Under the pieces are notes generated by a model, which searched no databases, was not told the origin of the DNA, and saw only the letters and a list, made by a program, of their open reading frames with translations. A stretch of DNA of 64,000 bases. Source: an uncultured Bacteroidia bacterium. Its GTDB lineage: Bacteria; Bacteroidota; Bacteroidia; Bacteroidales; UBA932. The stretch lies in the NCBI GenBank assembly GCA_902785575.1, contig CACZZF010000004.1, positions 124,001 through 188,000 of the forward strand, read 5' to 3'. Below are positions 51,241-59,489 of this stretch, in pieces. The position numbers and the translations under genes were made by a program. Each line of letters opens with the position of its first letter. Positions within the stretch are counted from its first letter, which is position 1.

Positions 51241-52473
51241 TTAAATACTCTCAACTCCAATAGCGGCGAGTAACTCGGCCCATTTTGTCAACACAGCGGC
51301 CTTGGCGCCGATACAAGTCTCGGCGATGTCGTTGAACACCTGCACCGCAAGGAGGTAGTCCAGAAGGGATGAATCTCCTTTGGTATAAGCCGCCTTACTG
51401 CTTTCCATGATCGTACGAGCTTGAGCGAGAGTTTCCTCTGAGTCATTCTCGTAAGTCTTGACAGCTGCCCTGTAAGAGGAATATGCCATCTTCACTTCTG
51501 TCTCAATCTGTTTCAACGCTGCCTCATAAGCGGCTTCGGCTTGAAGGACGGCTTTCTCGGCCGCGACACGTTCCCCTTTGTTTGCTGAAGAGAACTTCAA
51601 AGGAATTGACACTCCGACTGTCACGCCTCGGAACATAGGGGCGGGAGCGATCTCATTCCGGACTTCAGTATTGTAGGAATAACCCATATTCACGCCAAGG
51701 TCAGGAGCCCTCTGCGCCTTTACTAGAGCCAAGTTTTTCTCAGACAAGTTTTTGGATAAATATGCGGCCCTGATGTCCGCCCTGTTGTCCTGGGCCAAGG
51801 CGACCAGATAATCTATCGGGAACTCTTTGACAGGTGTCGCTATCTCTTCATGGATATCCTTAATATCCATCCCTCCAGCAAGATAGGAAAGAGTTATGAG
51901 GGCGTTTGTATATTCAGTTTCAGCCTGGATGAGATCTCCCTTCATGGCCTTGGATTCTATCGAAGACTCGAGAGCATCGACTCTTCCAATTTCTCCCAAT
52001 GCCGCCTTGAGGCTGTCCGAGACGGCTATAGCTTCCATACTCTCACTTGTGGATCTTTTCAAGGAAAGGATTGATTGGGCTTGCCAAGCATTGGACCAGG
52101 CTTCAATCGCTTCGTAGCGCAGGGCCCTGAAATAATCCTCCAAGAGAGCCTTGGTTATTTCGGCCTCTTCTTTCGCGACGGCTATCCGAGCCTTTCGGGC
52201 ATTCGCGAGATTGAAATTATAGGATAATCCCAAATCCACGGAACGGCCCATCATCAATGTCCGGTCCTGATTGTCGGAATACTCTGCCGTAAACTCGGGA
52301 TCGTTGAATACTTTTGCGGCAATCGCTTGTGCCTCAGCTATTTCCACATTGAACTTTTCCGCGATGTAAGCGGCATTCGAACGTTCCACTTCAGCCAGAA
52401 AAGACTCGAGTGTCTGTGCCATTCCCGTCATGCAAAGTGACGAGACCAGCAGAAAGCTAAAAAACTTCTTCAT
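51241..52473 (-). CDS. TolC/CusC-family outer-membrane efflux channel
   Basis: 410 residues with signal peptide (MKKFFSFLLVSSLCMTGMAQ). Two outer-membrane efflux protein repeats with long helices (AEAQAIAAKVFNDPEFTAEY, VAAEKAVLQAEAAYEAALKQ) form the trimeric channel; GVTVGVSIPLKF is the usual beta-strand segment. It would connect the inner-membrane RND pump to the outside. Its 5' end overlaps the pump gene by 17 bp, and it is the last gene of the metal-efflux operon. It is somewhat shorter than typical TolC proteins, as usual for this metal-efflux group. Confidence 0.93.
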   Translation of the reverse strand: MKKFFSFLLVSSLCMTGMAQTLESFLAEVERSNAAYIAEKFNVEIAEAQAIAAKVFNDPEFTAEYSDNQDRTLMMGRSVDLGLSYNFNLANARKARIAVAKEEAEITKALLEDYFRALRYEAIEAWSNAWQAQSILSLKRSTSESMEAIAVSDSLKAALGEIGRVDALESSIESKAMKGDLIQAETEYTNALITLSYLAGGMDIKDIHEEIATPVKEFPIDYLVALAQDNRADIRAAYLSKNLSEKNLALVKAQRAPDLGVNMGYSYNTEVRNEIAPAPMFRGVTVGVSIPLKFSSANKGERVAAEKAVLQAEAAYEAALKQIETEVKMAYSSYRAAVKTYENDSEETLAQARTIMESSKAAYTKGDSSLLDYLLAVQVFNDIAETCIGAKAAVLTKWAELLAAIGVESI

Positions 52474-55400
52474 TTTCCTTTACGTTTTTTTCTCCCCTTC
52501 TTTTTTCCATTCGATAGTAGAGGGTTGGGAGGATGAACAAGGTTATTATAGTCGAGAACAAGAGACCATAGACTATCACAGTCGCCAATGGTCTCTGAAC
52601 ATCAGATCCGACACCTGTCGCAAGCGATGCTGGAAGTAGTCCCAGGATCGCCACGGTCGCTGTCATCAATACTGGCCTCAGACGGTGCGAAGCACCCTCC
52701 GTCACAGCCTCTTTCAGAGGGAAGCCTTTGAGACGCAATCCGTTAATATGGGAAATCATGATGACTCCATTTTGTATGGTCAGTCCGAATAAGGCGATGA
52801 ATCCGACAGCGGAAGAAACATTGAATGTCATTCCCCTGACGTTGAGAGCCAACAATCCTCCGAACAAGGCAAGTGGCAGCAACGAGATCAGGAGCGCTGC
52901 CTGCCTGAAGTTGCCGAAGGCGCCGAACAGAAGAAGGAACATCAAAGCCAGTACGAAAGGAATGACGACTCCAAGTCGTGAATATGCTCTTTTCTGGTTT
53001 TCGAATTGGCCGTCCCATTTCAAGGAAAACGCCGTGTGGTCGTAATTTACTTCTTGAGCTATCCTGGAGTTGGCCTCATTGAGGAAAGTGGTAAGGTCCT
53101 TGCCTCGAAGATTGACTCTGATAATAAGATGACGGCGTCCCATCTCCCGAGTTATGGTGCTGGCGCCAAGAACCGAGGACACTTCCGCTACGGCAGAAAG
53201 CGGAATCCTGTCACCAGCAGCGGTAACGAGAGGGAGATCAGCTATTTTCTCCGGTGTATCCCTGGTGTCCTCCTTGAAGCGGCAGGTCACATCATAGACT
53301 TTGCTGCCTATGAAAACCTGCGATACCGCACGGCCGCCAAGAGCTATCTCTATCAAGTCAGCCACGTCAGCGACATTGATTCCATAATATGCGACTTTCT
53401 CCCTGTCGACAGACACTTTCAGCTGAGGTAGAGGAGGTTCCTGGTCAATGGTCACATCGGTAGCGCCCTTTATACTCTTGATAACCTTCTCCACATCCTC
53501 AGCTATCCGCCGGGCCTCGTCAAGATCGTCACCATATATCTTCATCGCCAAATCACTGTGTGATCCGGCGATCTGGTCCATCACCATGTCTATGATCGGT
53601 TGGGAGAAACCTACCTTGTAGCCTGGCATCAAAGCGATCCTGTCGGACATTTCTTCAATAAGGTCTTCTTTGGTTTTCCCTAATTTCCACTTTGAATAAG
53701 GTTTCAGGCCGACACAGACTTCAATGTGTGACGAAGTGAATTCCTCCGTACCCTCGTCATCCCTGCCGACCTGTGTCATCACATAGGTCACTTCTTCGAA
53801 CTCATCCTTCAGCACGTTTCTCAAATCATCCGCCATCCCCTTGGACTTCTCCAAAGAAATGCCCGGAGGAGTTTGGACTTGGATCCAGATACCTCCCTCA
53901 TCTAGATTTGGAAGGAAATCCTTTCCGACCGTGATCACCATCACGCAGACAGCGGCAAGCACGATGGCAATTCCTGTAAAAACTCTTTTTGGTTTGTCTA
54001 TCAGCCCCTTAGTCCATTCTTTATACGAAGTCGTAAGGTTCCGGATCACTTTGTTGTCATAGACTTTTCCGGGCTTGCGGTAAATCGAATATGACAGACC
54101 CGGAATCAGGACCAGGGCAGTGGCAAGAGCTCCCAGCAGGGCGTAACCGACTGTGAAAGCCATAGGAGTAAAGAGTTTCTTCTCAATCCTTTCGAAGGCG
54201 AACAGAGGCATATAAGCCACTATGATGATAAGAGTTGCGAAGAATATCGGTTTAGCCACTTCCTTTATCCTGGCGGCGGTATCCTTCCCCTTGAGAGGGA
54301 GACTGGTGTCTTCCTCTCTTAACTTGAGGATGGTCTCCATCATGACGATGGCACCGTCCACAAGTATTCCGAAATCTATCGCTCCTAGGCTCAGCAGGTT
54401 AGCCGGGATGCCCGTGATATTCATCAGGATGAACGCCACAAGAAGGGAAATGGGAATCGTGATGGCGACGGCCAAGGCGCTTTTTATGCTGCCGAGGAAT
54501 ATCAGCAATATGCTGATAACCAGAAGCATTCCGAACAGCAAGGTGTGTTCAACCGTATGCAGGGTTGTGCCTACCAACTGCGTACGGTCCATGAACATAT
54601 GGATACGGACATTCTCCGGAAGCTCGTTCTCATTAAGGTCGTCAACCACTTTGTGAACCCGCTCAAGAACCTTGGAAGGGTTCTGGTATCTCAGCATCTG
54701 GACTATTCCTTCCACCCCATCGCTGAAAGACATGTCGTCATCAACGTATCCGAGAATACCCTTTCGTTCAAGGTTGCCATATTTGATTTCGCCCAGATCT
54801 TTCAGGAATACCGGCACGCCGTCTTCATTTTTGACTACTATCCTGCCCATGTCCTCGAGATCTTGGATAAGTCCAATTCCACGGACCACATAGCTGACTT
54901 CTCCTATTGAGACCATGCTGCCTCCCGCATTGGCATTATTGTTTTCTATTGCCTCGGTGACTTCTGAGAGGGAAAGGTCATAAGAAGCCAGTGCCGCGGG
55001 ATCCAATTCCACTTGATACTGTGTGGTTAGGCCGCCGAAATTACTGACGGCGGCGACGCCCTGGATTTTCTGCAAGGCTGGAATCACTGTCCACTGGTTG
55101 AGGTCCGTCAGTTCCCGGAGAGAAACGTTTTCATCGCCTACAAGGACATAGCGATATATTTCGCCGGTAGGGGATGTCAAAGGGTTGAGTTCCGGTACGG
55201 CATCATAAGGCAACTCGACGGCGTTTATACATTCCATCACCCTTTGCCTTGCCCAATAATCCTCGGTTCCATCTTCAAATACCAGGACTATGATTGACAG
55301 GCCGAACGCGTTCTTGCCGCGCATCATAGTGAGGGAGGGAATGCCGTTGAGAGCCCTTTCAAGAGGGATGGATATCTGCTGTTCCATTTCCTCGGCGGCG

Positions 55401-55564
55401 AGACCGGGAACCTGGGTCACGACATGCACTGTCACGTCAGCGATGTCAGGATAGGCGTCAATGGACAACCTGGTCCAAGAATATATTCCGAAAAGGCACA
55501 AGACGAAGAATATCGCCGCGATCAGCCACCTGCGCCTTAGGATAAAGGAAATAAAGCGATCCAT
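52457..55564 (-). CDS. Heavy-metal efflux RND pump (CusA/CzcA type)
   Basis: 1035 residues, full length for the HME-RND family. It has the 12-helix topology and two large periplasmic loops; the opening FISFILRRRWLIAAIFFVLC and IDAYPDIADVTVHVVTQVPG are typical. The proton-relay segment in helix IV reads AIDFGILVDGAIVMMETILK, with Asp, Asp and Glu spaced 6 and 7 apart as in CzcA. GMTFNVSSAVGFIALFGLTI and TATVAILGLLPASLATGVGSD match helices X-XI. It exports divalent or monovalent metal ions from the periplasm or cytosol; metal identity cannot be fixed by eye. It starts 3 bp after the adaptor gene. Confidence 0.95.
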   Translation of the reverse strand: MDRFISFILRRRWLIAAIFFVLCLFGIYSWTRLSIDAYPDIADVTVHVVTQVPGLAAEEMEQQISIPLERALNGIPSLTMMRGKNAFGLSIIVLVFEDGTEDYWARQRVMECINAVELPYDAVPELNPLTSPTGEIYRYVLVGDENVSLRELTDLNQWTVIPALQKIQGVAAVSNFGGLTTQYQVELDPAALASYDLSLSEVTEAIENNNANAGGSMVSIGEVSYVVRGIGLIQDLEDMGRIVVKNEDGVPVFLKDLGEIKYGNLERKGILGYVDDDMSFSDGVEGIVQMLRYQNPSKVLERVHKVVDDLNENELPENVRIHMFMDRTQLVGTTLHTVEHTLLFGMLLVISILLIFLGSIKSALAVAITIPISLLVAFILMNITGIPANLLSLGAIDFGILVDGAIVMMETILKLREEDTSLPLKGKDTAARIKEVAKPIFFATLIIIVAYMPLFAFERIEKKLFTPMAFTVGYALLGALATALVLIPGLSYSIYRKPGKVYDNKVIRNLTTSYKEWTKGLIDKPKRVFTGIAIVLAAVCVMVITVGKDFLPNLDEGGIWIQVQTPPGISLEKSKGMADDLRNVLKDEFEEVTYVMTQVGRDDEGTEEFTSSHIEVCVGLKPYSKWKLGKTKEDLIEEMSDRIALMPGYKVGFSQPIIDMVMDQIAGSHSDLAMKIYGDDLDEARRIAEDVEKVIKSIKGATDVTIDQEPPLPQLKVSVDREKVAYYGINVADVADLIEIALGGRAVSQVFIGSKVYDVTCRFKEDTRDTPEKIADLPLVTAAGDRIPLSAVAEVSSVLGASTITREMGRRHLIIRVNLRGKDLTTFLNEANSRIAQEVNYDHTAFSLKWDGQFENQKRAYSRLGVVIPFVLALMFLLLFGAFGNFRQAALLISLLPLALFGGLLALNVRGMTFNVSSAVGFIALFGLTIQNGVIMISHINGLRLKGFPLKEAVTEGASHRLRPVLMTATVAILGLLPASLATGVGSDVQRPLATVIVYGLLFSTIITLFILPTLYYRMEKRRGEKNVKENEEVF

Positions 55565-55567
55565 AGG

Positions 55568-56674
55568 CTAATGGCTGAGATAGATTCCACCCTTGGTGAT
55601 AACGGTTTCTCCACCTTCAAGACCCTCGGTAACCAGAGCGACTTCCGTGCTGAGGTTTTCTGTCTCCACCGGTACTTTCTTGAATACAAGACCGTCTTGG
55701 CAAACATAGACAAACTTGGATCCGTCCCCTTGGAATACGGCTGAGGAAGGTACTGTGACCGCGTCTTCGACAGTTTTTGAGAATACCGCTGAAACGAACA
55801 TCCCCGGTTTAAGAGTCCTTTCAGCATTGCCGCATTCTATCACGACAGGAACCGTCCTTGTTTTCATGTCCAGCATCTCGCCGACATATCTTACTGATCC
55901 TTGACTGATTGTCTGTCCGGAGGACTCTATGCTTACCGTCTGCCCTTTAGCGATCCCTTGAACCATAGACTCCTTGACATTCGCGGTCACCCATACCGAC
56001 GACAGGTCTGCCACTGCCACAGGTGCCTCCTCTTCATCTGAGAGGATCTGACCAAGCACAAGATTATTCTTTACCACAACTCCAGAGATAGGAGAAAGCA
56101 CACGTAATGGTTGACCGACTTTCGCTGATGCCGGATTGACACCGAACGTTGATAGAACTTGCTTGGATAACGCGAGAGCCGCCTCAGCGTCAGAGCATGC
56201 GCTTTGAGCTTCTTCCAGATCCTTGTCTGAAACAATACCAGATTCGTGCAAGGTCTGTTTTCTCCTTAGATTTGATGAGGCTACTGAAACAGAGTTGCTG
56301 TTTTCCACGTATTCCTTAACGGCTTCCATAAAGTCCGCGGAAGTGATCTCATACAGAGCTTGTCCCCTGTAAACCCTGTCACCCAGGCGTACGAGAATGC
56401 GACTAACCCTTCCGCCAAAAGGTGAAGCGACTTCGGCATAGGAGTCGGGTCTGGGGCCGACTGACGCGGTCGCGTTGAATTTGCTGCTTATATCTTGGAG
56501 TTGGATGGTCTCAAGGACCAGTTTTTGGGCGAGGGCTGATGTCTCATCAACCGTCACCATATCTCCATTTGCCACAAAACCGGACGTGGCTGTATCCTGA
56601 TCTGAATTGTTTCTGGACTTGCATCCAAAGATGACTGACGCGCAAAGCATCAGAATGATATATTTATTCTTCAT
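55568..56674 (-). CDS. Periplasmic adaptor of the metal RND pump (CusB/CzcB type)
   Basis: 368 residues, lipoprotein (MKNKYIILMLCASVIFGCKS, Cys18). Membrane-fusion layout: barrel-sandwich halves (ASPFGGRVSRILVRLGDRVY and LRVLSPISGVVVKNNLVLGQ) around a helical hairpin (about 125-175), then beta-barrel (VWVTANVKESMVQGIAKGQT) and membrane-proximal domain (KPGMFVSAVFSKTVEDAVTV). It bridges the pump and the outer channel and may pass metal to the pump. No Met- or His-rich N-terminal tail is seen here; that role may fall to the small His/Cys protein encoded 59 bp upstream. Confidence 0.93.
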   Translation of the reverse strand: MKNKYIILMLCASVIFGCKSRNNSDQDTATSGFVANGDMVTVDETSALAQKLVLETIQLQDISSKFNATASVGPRPDSYAEVASPFGGRVSRILVRLGDRVYRGQALYEITSADFMEAVKEYVENSNSVSVASSNLRRKQTLHESGIVSDKDLEEAQSACSDAEAALALSKQVLSTFGVNPASAKVGQPLRVLSPISGVVVKNNLVLGQILSDEEEAPVAVADLSSVWVTANVKESMVQGIAKGQTVSIESSGQTISQGSVRYVGEMLDMKTRTVPVVIECGNAERTLKPGMFVSAVFSKTVEDAVTVPSSAVFQGDGSKFVYVCQDGLVFKKVPVETENLSTEVALVTEGLEGGETVITKGGIYLSH

Positions 56675-56733
56675 TAAGTTGTCTTATTGATATGATAAAG
56701 TGGGATAGCGTGCGGGGAAGGCACGTGAAGTTA

Positions 56734-57099
56734 TCATATCAAAGAAGGGGGCCCTCGGAGGTCAATGCCATTTACGGGACTCTCATAGCAGGCCAGAACC
56801 GGCGACTCAGTGAAGACGTATTCCAGGACATCAATTCTTGAGATACTGATATCAGGAATGATTGTGTCGGTGCATACGATATGGCTGAGGATGTCCAGAA
56901 GTTTAAGCTGGCCGAATGTGTGTCCTCCATCCGAATTCTCGCAGGCATGGCTATCCCCATAAATATGAGAGTGGGTAATAATTTGTCCGTCAATTACATG
57001 GCAATGCCAGAACATTGTCGAACTTACATAATTGAAAAGCAAGATTCCGACAAATACCGCCGAAACCAGACTCTTCAATTTTGTGTCACCCAAACGCAT
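56734..57099 (-). CDS. Small exported His/Cys-rich protein heading the metal-efflux operon
   Basis: 121 residues. One N-terminal hydrophobic segment (LVSAVFVGILLFNYVSS, about 11-27) acts as signal or anchor. Directly after it come clustered metal-ligand residues: WHCHVIDGQIITHSHIYGDS followed by HACENSDGGH, giving His32, Cys33, His34, His43, His45, His51, Cys53 and His60. The rest has no recognised domain. It precedes the adaptor, pump and channel genes on the same strand with a 59-bp gap, so a periplasmic metal-binding role (sensor, buffer or chaperone) is inferred. The -7 box at 57105-57112 leaves about 5 nt before the ATG, so the transcript may be nearly leaderless. No named family recognised. 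Confidence 0.72.
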   Translation of the reverse strand: MRLGDTKLKSLVSAVFVGILLFNYVSSTMFWHCHVIDGQIITHSHIYGDSHACENSDGGHTFGQLKLLDILSHIVCTDTIIPDISISRIDVLEYVFTESPVLACYESPVNGIDLRGPPSLI

Positions 57100-57104
57100 G
57101 GCCC

Positions 57105-57112
57105 CAAAGTTA
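57105..57112 (-). promoter_or_regulatory. -7 promoter element for the metal-efflux operon
   Basis: TAACTTTG on the minus strand fits TAnnTTTG. Only five bases separate it from the ATG at 57099, implying a nearly leaderless mRNA or a start further downstream. Confidence 0.5.
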
Positions 57113-57167
57113 CAACAGATAATTCACAAAAAATCACTATATTGTAAAGAAAAGCAGATTAATAACC

Positions 57168-59042
57168 ATGAAAATAAAGCCTTTAAACATTTTATTCGCT
57201 TTACTCCTCTGCTCTAACATCGTTACTGGACAGGAGAGACTTCGTAGGGACCAAAGCTTCCTTGGTATCCATTTTGATTTCCATGCGGGGGCGGCCAACA
57301 AAAATATCGGTGCCAACACTACCCCGGAGATGGTCGGAACCATTCTCGACATGGTCCATCCCGACTATATCCAGATAGATTGCAAGGGTCATCCGGGGTA
57401 CTCAAGTTATCCGACTAAAGTCGGGAATCCGGCTCCCGGACTGGTCACTGATCCTTTGGTTATCTGGAGAAAAGTGACCGCTGACAGAGGAGTAGGTCTT
57501 TACATGCATTATTCCGGGGTCTGGGATGGCCGGGCGGTTGAGCTACATCCGGATTGGGCGATTAAAGACCAGAACGGAAACCCCAGTACGACAATAACTT
57601 CCGTATTCGGACCGTATGTTGATAATATACTTGTTCCTCAACTCAAGGAACTTGCCGGAGTGTATGAAGTGGACGGAATGTGGGTTGATGGCGAGTGCTG
57701 GGCGACCGCGTTGGATTATGGCGAGAAGGCAGTAAGGTTATTCAAAGAGCAGACGGGTCTTGATGCTCCGCTATCGCCGGAGGATCCAGGCTGGTACGAG
57801 TGGAAGCAATTCCATAGGGAAGCGTTCCGTAACTATCTCAGACACTATATCGCCGCTGTCCGGAGCGAGTATCCTGACTTCCAGATCTGCAGCAACTGGG
57901 CATACACCCATCACATGTCCGAGCCGGTGTCGGCTCCCGTGGATTTCTTGTCGGGAGATTATTCTCCAACGAACAGCGTGAATTCGGCGCGAGTAGCCGC
58001 GCGGTATCTCGCCTGGCAGGGTGTTCCTTGGGATTTGATGGCATGGAGTTTCGCTGGCAATGGAGAGGCACGTCGGCAGAAAACCTCCATCCAATTGATG
58101 AGGGAAGCTGCGGTCACGCTCTCGCAAGGCGGTGGTTTTCAGGCATATTACACCCAGAATGGGGACGGTTCGCTCAATCTTGACAAGTTGAGTTCCATGG
58201 CAGATGTTGCCGTCTTCGCAAGAGCGAGGCAGAAGTATTGCCATCATTCGGTCTCGGTCCCGCAAGTGGCTGTACTTCTTTCCACTTACGACTATCAACA
58301 TAGAAATCTTCCTGGCAATCCCGGGGCCTTGTTCCCGAATTTCACTGGCGGGGCGACCGGGATAATGAACTGCTTGCTAGAGAATCAGTACAGCGTGGAC
58401 CTGCTCGGGGAATCTTCGTTGCTGCCCGACATGAACCGTTTCCCGTTGATTGTCATTCCTGAATGCGAGACCCTTTCCGAGGTCTTCCGGGACGAGCTTA
58501 TGGAATATGTCCGTGGCGGCGGGTCGCTCCTTGTCGTGGGCAAGGCAATGTCGGAGTTCTTCTCGTCGGCCCTTCGACAAGCTCAGGGACCGGTTGGTGA
58601 GCCTGTCGAACCACAGGGATGGTTCAGCGTTCCGTTCGGAGCGGGAAAGATCGGTTTTATTCCCGAGGAAATCGCTGGAGATTATGAGTCCCGTGGAGTT
58701 GCGGAAGATATTAGAGCGAAGGTGAATGTCTTTGTGAATGAGCTGTTTCCGGAGCCTCAAGTTAGAGTGGTTTCCTCTCCTTATGTCGATGTGTCGTTGA
58801 GAAAGTTGAACGGGAAACTACAAGTCCATCTTGTCAACACCTCAGGTGACCACAGGAATACGGCGATAATTGAATCGATTGATCCGGTGAAGGACATCGA
58901 GGTCTCGGTCAGTTGTACGGAAAAACCTTCCCGGATTGTTTGTCAACCTGACGGGAAGGAGTTGAGATTCAAATACAAAGATGGTAAGGCAACCTTCAAG
59001 TTGCCGGTCTTGGAAATCTACGACATCATAGAGATTGAGTAA
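57168..59042 (+). CDS. Exported glycosidase-like protein with GH42-type trimerisation domain, family unassigned
   Basis: 624 residues with signal peptide (MKIKPLNILFALLLCSNIVTGQ). Residues about 30-345 look like a (beta/alpha)8 glycosidase barrel: FLGIHFDFHAG, PDYIQIDCKGHPGYSSY, GVGLYMHYSGVWDG, and VDGMWVDGECW with Asp and Glu at a strand end. Residues about 355-505 resemble the GATase-like trimerisation domain of GH42 (FPLIVIPECETLSEVFRDEL, MEYVRGGGSLLVVG). A beta-rich tail follows. I cannot place it in a numbered GH family; alpha-fucosidase- or beta-galactosidase-like activity is possible. Residues about 467-484 (ALRQAQGPVGEPVEPQG) come from an in-frame REP-like hairpin. Its last 17 bp overlap the converging next gene. 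Confidence 0.75.
   Translation: MKIKPLNILFALLLCSNIVTGQERLRRDQSFLGIHFDFHAGAANKNIGANTTPEMVGTILDMVHPDYIQIDCKGHPGYSSYPTKVGNPAPGLVTDPLVIWRKVTADRGVGLYMHYSGVWDGRAVELHPDWAIKDQNGNPSTTITSVFGPYVDNILVPQLKELAGVYEVDGMWVDGECWATALDYGEKAVRLFKEQTGLDAPLSPEDPGWYEWKQFHREAFRNYLRHYIAAVRSEYPDFQICSNWAYTHHMSEPVSAPVDFLSGDYSPTNSVNSARVAARYLAWQGVPWDLMAWSFAGNGEARRQKTSIQLMREAAVTLSQGGGFQAYYTQNGDGSLNLDKLSSMADVAVFARARQKYCHHSVSVPQVAVLLSTYDYQHRNLPGNPGALFPNFTGGATGIMNCLLENQYSVDLLGESSLLPDMNRFPLIVIPECETLSEVFRDELMEYVRGGGSLLVVGKAMSEFFSSALRQAQGPVGEPVEPQGWFSVPFGAGKIGFIPEEIAGDYESRGVAEDIRAKVNVFVNELFPEPQVRVVSSPYVDVSLRKLNGKLQVHLVNTSGDHRNTAIIESIDPVKDIEVSVSCTEKPSRIVCQPDGKELRFKYKDGKATFKLPVLEIYDIIEIE
58568..58618 (+). repeat. REP-like hairpin inside the glycosidase-like gene
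   Basis: TTCGACAAGCTCA (58573-58585) and TGAGCCTGTCGAA (58598-58610) are inverted repeats with one mismatch and a 12-nt loop. Same family as the paired arms in the metallophosphatase gene. The frame stays open through 17 codons. Confidence 0.8.
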
Positions 59043-59463
59043 GCGTAGCCTCTATAAGGTCCTCTATTGAGCCGACGACCTTGTCGAAAATCTTGTACAT
59101 CAGCTCGGGCTCTTGTTTTTCAGGAATATAGACGATAGTCTTCAGGCCTTTTCCGGCGAACCAGCCGGCCTCTGTGTGGGCGGAACGGCCGCAAGGCAGC
59201 ACCAGAACGCAGGTGTCTGCCCATAGCATGGCATCAAAGTCCGCCTTGAATCCTTTCTCAGCGACAGGGTGGGTCAGATTGCCGATATATTCCCCGACAC
59301 TCCACTCTTGCCAGTCCTCGGCGATGTCTGACCAGTGGAATCCTCCGGGATTGTCTTCGGGGTTCCTGAAATCATAAACCTCATGACCGGCCTCCCTTAG
59401 CCTGGTCACGACTTCCGGTTGATAGGGATTGCGCCAGCTAGACGCCACATATATTTTTGCCAT
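59026..59463 (-). CDS. Nucleoside 2-deoxyribosyltransferase-like protein
   Basis: 145 residues from the ATG at 59463 (MAKIYVASSWRNPYQPEVVT); an upstream in-frame extension of 38 residues has no family resemblance. The flavodoxin-like fold is shown by KIYVASSWRN, GHEVYDFRNP, FDAMLWADTCVLVLPCGRSA and HTEAGWFAGKGLKTIVY; the Glu in SAHTEAGW is the usual catalytic position. Family members swap bases on deoxynucleosides or cleave N-glycosidic bonds; several are of unknown substrate. Cytosolic. Its 3' end overlaps the converging glycosidase-like gene by 17 bp. Confidence 0.8.
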   Translation of the reverse strand: MAKIYVASSWRNPYQPEVVTRLREAGHEVYDFRNPEDNPGGFHWSDIAEDWQEWSVGEYIGNLTHPVAEKGFKADFDAMLWADTCVLVLPCGRSAHTEAGWFAGKGLKTIVYIPEKQEPELMYKIFDKVVGSIEDLIEATLTQSL

Positions 59464-59489
59464 GGCGCTAATATAGTGTAAATCCGGGC

